A stretch of 64,000 nucleotides of DNA from G965218495 sp965218495 (GTDB lineage: Bacteria > Bacteroidota > Rhodothermia > Rhodothermales > Bin80), in NCBI GenBank assembly GCA_965218495.1, contig OZ244626.1:2542001-2606000 (forward strand). The letters are read 5' to 3'. The first letter of the stretch is position 1; every line of letters starts with the position of its first letter. Position numbers and translations under genes: made by a program. Below are positions 55,777 through 64,000 of this stretch, in pieces. Below the pieces are notes generated by a model. It was not told the DNA's origin and did no database searches. It worked only from the letters and a program-made list of their open reading frames with translations.

Positions 55777-55942
55777 ATGCGCCGATCCGACTTCTTCGCC
55801 CAACCCGACGGCCTGCCCATGAGGCGGTACGAAGCCATCAGAGCCTACCTCCATGAAGGATGCTCCATAGATGAAGCCGCCAGGCGAGGCAACTATACTC
55901 CGGGTTCCTTCCGCAACCTCCTGCGACGATTCAGAAAACAGC
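55777..55942 (+). pseudogene. Transposase, 5' part (interrupted by antisense intron)
   Basis: Encodes MRRSDFFAQPDGLPMRRYEA, then a helix-turn-helix-like AARRGNYTPGSFRNLLRRFR. The frame carries one base (C) into the intron boundary at 55942. Joined to 57490 the codon is CCC and the protein continues SADFFWPQPAASTPAAK into the DDE part. The intron lies on the opposite strand, so it cannot be spliced from this mRNA. Confidence 0.85.
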
Positions 55943-57489
55943 ATCGCGGTAGCCCCCGGATTTCCCCGGGGGCCCCGCACAGATCCGGACGTGCGCGTTA
56001 ACGCATCCGGCTCCTCCCTTGGGTCGCGCCGTCGCGCATGACGTTAGCAGGTCGGCAAACCGACCCGCAGCCGTAACCGATCCGTCCCCTGTGACACGCA
56101 GTATCCGACACTGTGTCCGGTACGTGTGGAACTTCACGATTTCCCCTTGAGTGCGACGCTTCGCTCCACTGACTCCGCCACGAGGGCACCCCCGCTTTGT
56201 TCGCCGGCTTCATAGCTGTCGGGTCGGAGGAGGCGCCCCGAAGGGCTAACCTCCGTCCGCCGCTCAAACGGCTCGTACGGTTTTCCCGTAAGCCGCTTTC
56301 ACAAAGGTGTCTCGTGGAGGGTTCAAGGAAGGTTTCAGTGGAATCAATCGTACATGGCCGTACTCCACTGTGGTGTAGACCTTCCTCTCCCCTGTTGGAT
56401 TGTGCCCAATGCGACAGTCTCCTCAGCCGATGATGTACGGGTCTTTCACTAAAGGAACTGTTCCACCTCATCGACTTTACTCGCTGATCGCAATCTCTCC
56501 ATTCCAAACCACCTTTGCCGACTGCCTTCCCCGACCCACCCGGCCGCCGCTTGCGCGGTCACCCGACTTTCGACGGGCTTGTGGTACTATGCAGTCGTCC
56601 GACGACTCGCCACGCATCCGTTCCCACTTCCCCTTACGGGTTATAGGGGCTGTTATCCCGGTGCCACCCGGGAACGTGACGAGCCCTCCTGGGGTTACGT
56701 CCAGATCTTCCGTACCGTGCCGTTCGCACACACCTTGGTTCGACGGGTGGATAAGAACGCCTTCGCCGAAATACAGCCGGCTCGACCTTGCCCCGTCTTT
56801 GGCCGACCGATTCGTCCGTGGGGTCGCCCCCTTGACTACGGCCCGGTACTGCTCCTCAAGCCCTTCAGATTCCACCTCGCGGTGGACACCCTGCCCTCCG
56901 GTTGTCTCGCGACAATGTCCCGACTTAGCGCCTGTCTTGGCTGTTTCCGTCGTTTCCAACTCGGTGCCCGTTTAGACCTTTGCTTATCGGTACATCCCGG
57001 CCGACGAGGCATTACCCCCGTCTTTGGATATGGCACCCCCTATCCGGGTGCCAGTGGGATTTGAACCCACCTGATCTGGGCGCTGCCCAGCACACTGTAT
57101 CGTCGCATCTGACTTCTCTCCACCGTACGTCCTCCGATCAGCATTTAGCCTACGCTTTGGCGACCTTCCCCGAAGGGGTAGGTAGTGGAGAGACCTCCCA
57201 GGTCCCGACAGGATACTTGCGTGCGTCCATGGGGTCTCGGACACCGTGGGCCTGTCCGCCCTCTCACCATAGCGAGGACGAACTTGTTGCCTTCGGCATA
57301 GAGGAAAACCTCGGCGACCCAGATAATGTCTCTTTCGGTGCTCAATGTCCCTGGCCACACGTACCGCTACCGACGCTTCGCGCCCACCCTCGCGGATGAC
57401 CACGCACGGCTCGCGGAGATATGTACCTGGTTTAAGCTTCATAACACGGGACTTTCACCCGCTATATCCTGCCAGTTAGCCTGGCGCAC
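55943..57489 (-). mobile_element. Group II intron copy C, host of a second intron (twintron)
   Basis: Same ends as copies A and B: 5' GTGCGCC at 57489 and 3' CTACCGCGAT at 55943. Minus the inner intron (56218-57095) it is exactly 669 bp, the length of copy A. Its 5' exon ends in GAGG, as for copy B, so the target is shared. The inner intron lies after outer nucleotide 394. With the inner one in place this copy should not fold properly until the inner intron is spliced. Confidence 0.92.
56218..57095 (-). mobile_element. Inner group II intron, 878 bp, ORF-less, nested in copy C
   Basis: Minus strand 5' end GTGTGCTGGGCAGCG (GUGYG) at 57095; 3' end GACCCGAC at 56218. Domain V is AGCGGCTTACGG, a GAAAA loop, then CCGTACGAGCCGTTT (56265-56300): a seven-pair stem, a two-base bulge and a five-pair stem. 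Domain VI is a GGAGG...CCTCC hairpin around TTCG. The empty site is known from copies A/B (GATACA|AGC), so the ends are exact with no target duplication. No reverse transcriptase; the 160-codon frame at 56477-56959 shows no homology I recognise. Confidence 0.9.
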
Positions 57490-59051
57490 CCTCTGCCGAC
57501 TTCTTCTGGCCCCAACCCGCCGCTTCGACTCCCGCAGCCAAACCCCCTGATCGCCGAGCTGCCCGCATCGTCGCCCTCCGCAAAGAGCACAACGCCTCCA
57601 TCTACCAGATCCAGCAGCTTTTGCGCCAGGAAGGCATGTCGGCCAGCCTGGGCTACATCCAGAACGTCTTCACCAGAGAAGGCATCCAGCGCCTGCCCCG
57701 CCGCCCGCCGCATCAGCGATCTCCGGTGACTACCATAGCCGACAGGCGAAAGCTGGACCTCGCCTCGCGCACCTTTCACACCGACTTTGCCGGCCTTTTT
57801 CTGTTCGCCTTCGATCTGGCTCGTATGCAGCTTGATCCGATGCTGACCGCCGCAGGCATGCCCGGCACACGCATGATACCGGCCGGTTGTGCGGTGCGCT
57901 CCCTGTTGGCACTCAAGCTGTCCGGCATCGGTCGGCCTTCCCAAGTCATGGCCGAAACCCTCGATGAGGGCCTGGCCCTCTTTGCCGGTCTGAACGCCAT
58001 TCCCAAGCGCACCACGTTGACGGAATACTCCATCCAGGTGGATCCGACCTTTGCGGGACCCCTGATGCACCAGTGGTACCATGCTGCAGCAAAGCTGGCC
58101 GATGCCCTTGGCCCCGGGCGGTCCATCGACCTGGACTTCCACACCATTCCCTACCACGGCGACCAGGCGCTCTTGCAGAAGCACTACGTCTCCAAGCGCA
58201 GCCGCCGCCAACGCGGTGTGCTCACCATGCTGGCACGCGATGCCGAGGCCCGCGTCTTTTGCTATGCCGACGCTACGATTCGCAAGGAAACGCAAAATGA
58301 CGCCATTATGCGCTTTGTCGACTACTGGAGAGCCCGCACCGGGCAGGTTCCGGGAGAGCTGGTCTTCGACAGCCGGTTCACCGTGTACGCCAATCTGGCC
58401 AAGCTCACCGCCTTGAACATTGACTTCATCACGCTACGGCGCCGGCATGCCGCGCTGATCGAGCACATTAACGCACTCGACCAGTCGGCCTGGAGGCAGA
58501 TTCGCCTCAAAAACATTGGCCGCGCTTACCGCACGCCGCGCATTGCCGACGAGGTCGTAAAGCTGCGGGGATACCCCTATCCCCTACGGCAGATCATCGT
58601 CAAGGGTCTGGGGCACGACAAGCCGACCATTCTGATCACCAACCGGATGAAGCGGTCGCCCGCACAGCTGGTTGACCGCTACGCCCGGCGCATGATCATC
58701 GAAAACGTCATCAGTGATGCCATCGACTTCTTCCACATGGATGCATTGAGCTCCGCGGTACCCATGCGGATCAATGTGGATGTGCAGCTGACGGTCATGG
58801 CCAGCGTGCTCTACCGACTCCTTGGCGCACGCGCAGGCGCAGGCTATGAAAAAGCGGAATCGCGCACGATTTATCGCGACCTGGTGCGCCATAGTGGCAA
58901 GGTCACCATCACCGAAGACGAGATCCTCGTCCAGCTGCGCGCACGAGCCAGAGCCCACTACTTGGTCTCTGCGGGATACCCCGAATTACGCGAGCGCATC
59001 CCGTGGCTCGGCAACAAGACGCTCCGCGTACAGCTATCGAAAAGACCCTGA
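57490..59051 (+). pseudogene. Transposase, 3' part (DDE-type, family not named)
   Basis: About 520 residues. The remnant of the N-terminal part (DRRAARIVALRKEHNASIYQ) continues into SIDLDFHTIPYHGDQALLQK, with a likely first catalytic Asp, DSRFTVYANLAKL with a second, and RYARRMIIENVISDAIDFFH with a Glu in the IS4-like position. With the 5' part it totals 575 residues. Motifs such as GIGRPSQVMAETLDEGLALF recall a widespread unnamed family. The intron makes the gene non-functional. Confidence 0.8.
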
Positions 59052-59089
59052 TTATCACAGGGCTAAATTGCCGCGGTAATTGAGGCTAG

Positions 59090-59424
59090 TCTGGGCGATG
59101 TATGCCGACGTCGCTGACTACTCCGAATGGAGGTCGGGGCGCCGAGCCACCGGGCTGGTGTTTTCATCTTCCTCGATGTCACAGAAGATGGGCTGGACCA
59201 TCGGTGGCGCAGTCACGGGGTGGATTTTGGGCTGGTTCGGATTTGAGGCCAACATGGTACAGACCGATACGGCGCTGCTGGGCATTCGGCTTTTGATCAG
59301 TGTTTTTGCGGCCGTCGGCGCACTGCTTTCTGTAGCTTTTATCTACTTCTACCCGCTTAGCGAGCATCGCATGGCCACAATTGGCGCGGACCTTGATCAT
59401 ATTCGCAGTGCACCTAACGACTGA
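59090..59424 (+). pseudogene. GPH-family symporter, 3' part
   Basis: Continues the frame broken at 55439: LVWAMYADVADYSEWRSGRR, ATGLVFSSSSMSQKMGWTIG and a final pair of helices LGIRLLISVFAAVGALLSVA. The R-x-x-x-G-R and SSSSMSQKMGW block is characteristic of the GPH family loop before the last helices. An in-frame start is available here but the fragment lacks ten of twelve helices. Confidence 0.88.
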
Positions 59425-59888
59425 CTCGGGCTTACGGAGAGCCTCCGGGCATGCCTGTATTTTCCCAAAACTACCCGCATGTCATCTCCGGAACCATGAT
59501 TGGCAAATGCATTACGCTGTGCGCCAGCAGCTGGGCGGTCGGCATGTGCATTAGAAGGAACTTCGGACTTCGCCTGAGGCGGCATAGGTCTGTCGGGCTT
59601 CAGGGCCAGGTTGCTCAGGGGTTCGAATATTGATAGTGCGCACGCCGGCATGTGGAGTAGCTAACCTCCAGCGCAAGTCAACGGCACCCACGGAATCGTT
59701 GGCAGCATTGTCGCAGTCGCGAATCCGAACAGCGTCGACGGCTCGTAAACTGTGGCCATCCATTGGCCTGCTGCCGGCTCGAATGGCACATGGAAACGTG
59801 AGCGGCGCCCCTCACTACCAGTGATCTTCAGCTAGTCAGATGCGATGTTGCACGACAAAATCAGCCGGGACGCTCCTATTCGCGCAGC
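59425..59888. other. Intergenic region of 460 bases
   Basis: Between the transporter fragment and the SGNH hydrolase. Small frames only; no element recognised. Confidence 0.45.
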
Positions 59889-60593
59889 CTACTGCGCAAG
59901 GGCCTCCTGGAGGTGCTCCAGCATGAAGTCCGCTACAAAGCGGTTACCCGCCTCGTTCAGGTGCACTCCATCCGTAGTTAGAATTCCCTGGTACGCCTTG
60001 CCGGTGTTATGCTCGGCCAAGTGATTCTCGAACGCCGCGCGAAGGTCACAGAGCGAAGCCCTCGTTGCGCCGGCCACATCGCGACTGATTTCTGCGTATT
60101 CCATGAGACGCTGGTTGACTGGCGCTTCGCTGCTTGGATCCTCCCCAATCACACTCGGTGTGCACAGCAAGACCTGTGCACCCTGGTCCTGTATCGTCTG
60201 AACCAAGTCCGTCAACCCTGTCCTGTAGACATCAGGCTCTGTGCCCGTCACGTGGTCAAACGAGAAATGGTGCCAAACGTCGTTAATCCCGATGTAGATC
60301 ACCACATGCGTTGGGCTGTGCGCGAGCACATCGCGGGCCACACGCGCCTGCAAGTCCGGCACCTTGTGGCCGCTGATGCCTGCTCCAATTACCTCTACGG
60401 CTCCGTCCGCATGTGCCTCCATCAGCGAACCCTCAACAAGCGAGACGTACCCGCCTGGCTGCACGCCGGCCTCTGTGATGGAGTCCCCGAAAAAGACGAC
60501 GCGCAGTACCGACTCCTTGGGGGCCTCAGGCCGTGCACAGCCACCGATCAACACGAGCCCTGCAGCCAGCAGGCCAAAAGACTTTGCGGACAT
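59889..60593 (-). CDS. SGNH/GDSL hydrolase lipoprotein
   Basis: 234 residues. Lipoprotein signal with lipobox LIGGC (Cys about residue 19). SGNH blocks: I, FFGDSITEAG with the nucleophile Ser; II, VIGAGISGHKV; III, IYIGINDVWHHF with Asn; V, TTDGVHLNEAGN with the Asp-His pair. Such enzymes are esterases or carbohydrate deacetylases, here at the outer membrane or in the periplasm. It diverges from an MBL hydrolase and precedes a sialidase, so action on O-acetylated glycans is plausible. Confidence 0.92.
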   Translation of the reverse strand: MSAKSFGLLAAGLVLIGGCARPEAPKESVLRVVFFGDSITEAGVQPGGYVSLVEGSLMEAHADGAVEVIGAGISGHKVPDLQARVARDVLAHSPTHVVIYIGINDVWHHFSFDHVTGTEPDVYRTGLTDLVQTIQDQGAQVLLCTPSVIGEDPSSEAPVNQRLMEYAEISRDVAGATRASLCDLRAAFENHLAEHNTGKAYQGILTTDGVHLNEAGNRFVADFMLEHLQEALAQ

Positions 60594-60674
60594 GGAATCC
60601 TTGTCGTATGATTGAAAGAACCCAAGGTTACCACAGCAGAGGCGTGTAACGCAACCGCATAACAGTCAATTTTG

Positions 60675-61616
60675 ATGATGATCCAGACAAAGTCTTTCTC
60701 GCGCGGCCTAGGGTGCCTGATCCTCGCCGCTACCCCCCTTTCTCTGTTTGGGCAAGGGATGGATCCCACGATCCGTGCAGACACCACCATACGGGTCTCC
60801 GAACACGTTTATATGATACCCGACGAAAGCCGACCCCTGGTCCCAAACGTCGGCTTTGTAGTGGGCACCGATGCCACGCTAGTCATCGACTCCGGACTAG
60901 GGCTGGAAAATGGCACCACTGTACTTGAACAGGCGCAGGCCGTCTCCAAAGGCAAGAAGCTTTACGTGGCCGCAACGCATACACACCCGGAGCACGATCT
61001 GGGCGCGATGGCCTTCCCCGAGGATGCCTCTGTAATCCGCTCCGCCTCTCAGGAGATGGACATCAGCGAGTTCGGCATGGGGCTCGCTAAGCGGTTCGCG
61101 ACCTTCTCTGCGCGAACCGCCGAGCTCCTCGAGGGCGCGTATATCCGCCCATCGGACATCGTTTTTGACGGCGAGCACACGCTGGACTTAGGTGGTGTCC
61201 ACGTCCGCCTAATCGAGGTGGGCCCGGCCCATACGCGTGGTGACCTTGCGTTTCTGGTTTCCGAAGACAGCGTGCTTTTTACGGGCGACGTGGTGATGAA
61301 CGAATTCCCCAATCCCATTAGCCCCACATCGAGCATCGATCGTTGGCTTGAACGACTGGACCAGCTCGAGGCGCTGGGACCCAAATTGGTTGTACCCTGC
61401 CACTACCCCACCGGTGGCATTGAGATGATTGACAGTTACCGCAGGTACTTTCTGGCTGTCAAAGAGAAGACCCTGGCACTGGCAGCAGACGAGGTTACCC
61501 GGGAGGAGATCATGGAAACGGTTCAGGAGGAGGTGGCTGCCATGTTCAGCGACAATCATGACCCGCGGCGTATCCGCGCTTCCGTAAGCGTAGTGCTACG
61601 GGAGCGGAATCAATAA
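60675..61616 (+). CDS. MBL-fold metallo-hydrolase, secreted
   Basis: 313 residues from the ATG at 60675. Signal peptide MMIQTKSFSRGLGCLILAAT...FGQ. Zinc-binding motif HTHPEHDLGA (HxHxxHD pattern), a second His in GPAHTRGDLA, Asp in LFTGDVVMN and a His in VPCHYPTGG. The arrangement fits the broad lactamase/QPS-like superfamily; substrate unknown. It is 16 bases upstream of the sialidase gene. Confidence 0.88.
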   Translation: MMIQTKSFSRGLGCLILAATPLSLFGQGMDPTIRADTTIRVSEHVYMIPDESRPLVPNVGFVVGTDATLVIDSGLGLENGTTVLEQAQAVSKGKKLYVAATHTHPEHDLGAMAFPEDASVIRSASQEMDISEFGMGLAKRFATFSARTAELLEGAYIRPSDIVFDGEHTLDLGGVHVRLIEVGPAHTRGDLAFLVSEDSVLFTGDVVMNEFPNPISPTSSIDRWLERLDQLEALGPKLVVPCHYPTGGIEMIDSYRRYFLAVKEKTLALAADEVTREEIMETVQEEVAAMFSDNHDPRRIRASVSVVLRERNQ

Positions 61617-61632
61617 TCCCCCGAAGAGCTAA

Positions 61633-62754
61633 GTGCCTGTGACCAAAACCCTCTGCCTCGCCGTTGCGCTGCAGGTTGTCGCTACCAGCGCAGCCCAGGT
61701 ATCTAACTACATCTTTCAGAAGGGCGACGATGGCTATGCCTGCTTCCGCATACCTGCCGTGATCACCGCTCCAGACGGATCTGTCCTGGCATTTGCCGAA
61801 GGCCGCAAAGAAAGCTGCTCCGATACCGGTGACGTGGATCTGGTGATGAAGTGCTCGACCGACAACGGAGAGACCTGGAGCTCGCTGCAACTCATCTGGG
61901 ACCAGGAAAAGAACACCGCCGGTAATCCCGCCCCCGTGGTTGACGCCACTACTGGGGCGCTGTTATTGCTTGCCACCTGGAACTTGGGCACGGACCGCGA
62001 ACCCGACATCATCAGTCAGACCTCGACCGACACGCGCCGGGTCTATTTGCTTTCATCGATGGACAGCGGGCGCACCTGGGCGGAGCCCAAAGAGATCACC
62101 GGCAGCGTTAAGGATCCATCCTGGACCTGGTATGCCACGGGCCCGGGATCCGGCATTCAGGTTCAGCAAGGAGAATTCGCAGGGCGACTCATGGTGGCGT
62201 GCGATCATATTGAGGCTGATACGAAGCACTACTACTCCCACGTGATTTATTCCGATGACCACGGCCAATCGTGGCAGATGGGCGGGTCGACGCCGCAGCA
62301 TTTTGTCAATGAATCGGAGGTAGCTGAGCTCGAAGATGGCGGCCTGCTGCTCAACATGCGCAACTACGCACAGGGAGAGCGGCACCGGAAGATATCCAGG
62401 AGCTATGATGGCGGCATGACTTGGGGCGATCTGCAGTCGGACTCTACGCTCGTCGAGCCCATATGCCAGGCCAGCCTGCAGCGCTACCAGTTCGCTGACG
62501 AGGGGCAAAGCATCTTGCTCTTTTCCAACCCGGCCAGTAGGCAGCGGCGCGAAAATATGACGGTGCGCGCCAGCTTTGATGGCGGACAGACATGGCCCAA
62601 AAAGCTGTTGGTCTACGGCCCCATGGCTGCGTACTCCGACTTGGTCCGACTACCTGACGACTATGTTGGTCTACTTTACGAAGCCGGGCCGGACCAGGGG
62701 AACGCATACCAGGGTATCGCCTTTCGGCGCATTGCTCTGGATGAGCTGCAGTAG
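61633..62754 (+). CDS. Exo-alpha-sialidase (GH33-like), secreted
   Basis: 373 residues, GTG start at 61633 (or the GTG two codons on). A signal peptide ends in TSAAQ. Sialidase features: the FRIP motif (YACFRIPAVITAPDGSVLAF) with the first substrate Arg, then five Asp boxes (STDNGETW, SMDSGRTW, SDDHGQSW, SYDGGMTW, SFDGGQTW), acid/base Asp in the SDTGDVDLVMK region, nucleophile Tyr probably in AAYSDLVRLPDDYVGLLYEA. It would release terminal sialic acids from host or environmental glycans. Confidence 0.9.
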   Translation: MPVTKTLCLAVALQVVATSAAQVSNYIFQKGDDGYACFRIPAVITAPDGSVLAFAEGRKESCSDTGDVDLVMKCSTDNGETWSSLQLIWDQEKNTAGNPAPVVDATTGALLLLATWNLGTDREPDIISQTSTDTRRVYLLSSMDSGRTWAEPKEITGSVKDPSWTWYATGPGSGIQVQQGEFAGRLMVACDHIEADTKHYYSHVIYSDDHGQSWQMGGSTPQHFVNESEVAELEDGGLLLNMRNYAQGERHRKISRSYDGGMTWGDLQSDSTLVEPICQASLQRYQFADEGQSILLFSNPASRQRRENMTVRASFDGGQTWPKKLLVYGPMAAYSDLVRLPDDYVGLLYEAGPDQGNAYQGIAFRRIALDELQ

Positions 62755-62843
62755 CACGCGCAGTCCGGAAGCACTCGCACGTCGGTTGCCTTTGCACTGA
62801 TGACGCTCCCCTGTATCTTTACTCGGTTGTTTGCTAGCTATTC

Positions 62844-63513
62844 ATGAAAAGCCGAGCAGTCCTTGCTATCGTGCCCCTCCTCCTGTGGGGATGTACGTCG
62901 CGCGTTTCTTCGGACCCGGACAGCCTGGCGCAGCTGCCCGAGAGCGTAGATTTCAACTTTCACATCAAGCCGCTTCTTTCGGACCGGTGCTATGCCTGTC
63001 ACGGCCCGGATGACAACGCGCGCCAAGCCGAGCTGCGGTTGCACACCGAAGAGGGCGCGCTGCATACCAAGCTGGCTTCGGGCGGCCGTGCCATCGTGCC
63101 AGGACGCCTGAGGCGCAGCAAAGTCATGCACCGGATTGCTTCCAGTGATCCGGCATTCATGATGCCGCCGCCGGAATCCAACCTGCACCTTTGAGAATAT
63201 GAAAAAGCGCTAATAGCCCGGTGGATTGATCAGGGTGCCGAATGGTCCCCGCACCTGGCATTTATTCCGCCGAGGAAGCCACCGGTGCCGTCAGTCATTG
63301 ACTAGGACTGGCCCACACATGACGCGGATCGCTTCATCCTGACACGACTTGAGCGTGAAGGCCTGCGTCCCAGCCAGGAGGCCGACAAAGAACGTCTCCT
63401 CAGACGGGTAGCCTTCGACCTGACGGGGCTGCCTCCCACGATCGACGAGATGGATGCGTTCCTGGCGGACTCAACCTCGAACGCATTTGAAAACGTCGTA
63501 GATCGCCTCTTAG
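62844..63513 (+). pseudogene. PSCyt1/DUF1549-type cytochrome protein, nonsense codons and 3' IS truncation
   Basis: A lipoprotein-like start (VPLLLWGCTSRV) precedes FNFHIKPLLSDRCYACHGPD, a CxxCH haem motif of the planctomycete cytochrome domain. TGA at 63192-63194 interrupts SNLHL|EYEKALIARWIDQGAEW, and TAG at 63303-63305 interrupts PSVID|DWPTHDADRFILTRLERE. The frame is otherwise intact to RLLA, where the IS begins. Two in-frame stops and the insertion mark decay. Confidence 0.85.
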
Positions 63514-64000
63514 CCTGAACTTCATAGTACTTTGGCCAGCACGGGGGCCGAGAAGGCGTTCGTTTTTTTGCGGAATGTGCGACTAGCGCAGGTGGCTGGC
63601 TATGGTGGCAGCCAGCCTAGTGGTAGCTTACGCCGAGCAGCCTGAAGGCCTTTTTCTGCTTTGCGCTTAGCGTCTGCAGCACCATCCTGGTCGTCTTCTC
63701 GGGCTTGTTTTTCTCTACCAGCTTGAGTTTGCCCAGCTGTGCCAGGTGGCTCATCAGCGACTGGAAGCTGGTAGCGCGAGCGCCGTCGCTGGTCTTTTTG
63801 GTACGCGCCTTGCTCTGTGCTTCAGGGGAGGGTTCCGCCGGCGCCACCACGCTGGCGCGGGCCGCCTTGGCCGCCGCCGGGTCCTCCTCCGCGAACAGCA
63901 TGGGGGCCAGCTTATCTTTCATGTGCCACTGTACGTAATAGGCCAGCATACACAGGAAGATGTGACTCTTGATGCGGCGGGCCCGATAGTGGTAGATGGG
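63514..64000 (-). mobile_element. IS1634-type element, partial (runs off window)
   Basis: Starts at CCTGAACTTCATAGTACTTT where the cytochrome frame ends. It carries the transposase C-terminus on the minus strand (63617 to the window edge). The start CCTGAA also opens the IS at 55440. The target duplication cannot be seen because the far end is outside. Confidence 0.7.
63617..64000 (-). CDS. IS1634-family transposase, C-terminal part (cut by window edge)
   Basis: Reads PIYHYRARRIKSHIFLCMLA, YYVQWHMKDKLAPMLFAEED, then an Ala-rich linker and a Lys-rich tail ending TLSAKQKKAFRLLGVSYH. The HxxxRRIKxHIFLCMLAYYV block is the hallmark C-terminal segment of the IS1634 group of DDE transposases. The catalytic core lies beyond the window. 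Confidence 0.85.
   Translation of the reverse strand, partial: PIYHYRARRIKSHIFLCMLAYYVQWHMKDKLAPMLFAEEDPAAAKAARASVVAPAEPSPEAQSKARTKKTSDGARATSFQSLMSHLAQLGKLKLVEKNKPEKTTRMVLQTLSAKQKKAFRLLGVSYH

Larger units (their letters stand above)
55440..59084 (+). mobile_element. Insertion sequence (2098 bp without introns), 5-bp target duplication
   Basis: GCTAG flanks both sides (55435-55439 and 59085-59089). The left end CTGAATTTCCGCGG (55441) and the reverse complement of the right end CTCAATTACCGCGG (ending 59084) match at 12 of 14 bases. It contains one transposase gene, split by a group II intron. The 336 bases from 55441 to the transposase start are AT-rich and hold no gene. The family is not one I can name. 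Confidence 0.85.

Noticed and set aside
57049..57072. Sequence like a tRNA T-arm (GGTTCAAATCC) on the minus strand
   Set aside because: No cloverleaf can be built around it; it lies in the 5' domain of the inner intron, where similar hairpins are normal.

Overview
The window looks like a chromosomal segment of a free-living or symbiotic bacterium of the Bacteroidota/Rhodothermota side of the FCB group. The evidence is a secreted leucine-rich-repeat protein ending in a YPNP-type (type IX secretion-like) sorting domain, weak Shine-Dalgarno signals in front of many genes, lipoproteins with short lipoboxes, an hpnCDE squalene cluster, and a phosphofructokinase with the pyrophosphate-type active site. 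The assignment is an inference; no rRNA or tRNA gene is present to settle it.

Layout. 1-5.3 kb: amt-glnK nitrogen operon with a textbook sigma-54 promoter, an outer-membrane protein, 6-phosphofructokinase and a small secreted protein. 5.6-12.5 kb: an ECF sigma factor, a putative anti-sigma factor and a Spy-like protein run directly into a MacA/MacB-type efflux system (MacB split into two genes), then a membrane protein, a helix-hairpin-helix lipoprotein and RidA. 12.5-21.1 kb is accessory: IS21 remnants on both strands, an IS4-type element whose transposase carries an N-terminal DruA (DUF4338) domain and a one-base frameshift, an LRR protein with 72-bp DNA repeats, and an intact ISL3 element with recognisable ends. 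21.2-45.2 kb is mostly housekeeping: smc, clpB, a DUF2231 protein, copA, hpnC-hpnD-hpnE, a trans-sulfuration enzyme, small VOC/SRPBCC/DUF proteins, and lexA with an operator-like palindrome upstream.

The most remarkable part is 45.2-59.4 kb. A PA0069-type radical SAM gene upstream of lhr is split by two head-to-tail copies of a 669/672-bp ORF-less group II intron. Removing both copies restores one 355-codon frame. A third copy of the same intron lies at 55.9-57.5 kb, antisense inside the transposase gene of an IS element, and removing it restores a 575-codon transposase. That third copy is itself interrupted by a different 878-bp group II intron with its own 5' GTGTG, domain V and domain VI; the copies without this insertion give the exact empty site. 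The IS element in turn sits, with a 5-bp target duplication, inside a GPH-family sugar transporter gene whose frame is also restored by excision. The result is a four-level nest: transporter, IS, group II intron, second group II intron. No reverse transcriptase gene is visible in the window, so mobility would depend on an enzyme encoded elsewhere.

59.9-64 kb: an SGNH hydrolase lipoprotein, an MBL-fold hydrolase, a sialidase, and a decayed planctomycete-type cytochrome (PSCyt1/DUF1549) gene cut by an IS1634-type element that runs off the window edge.
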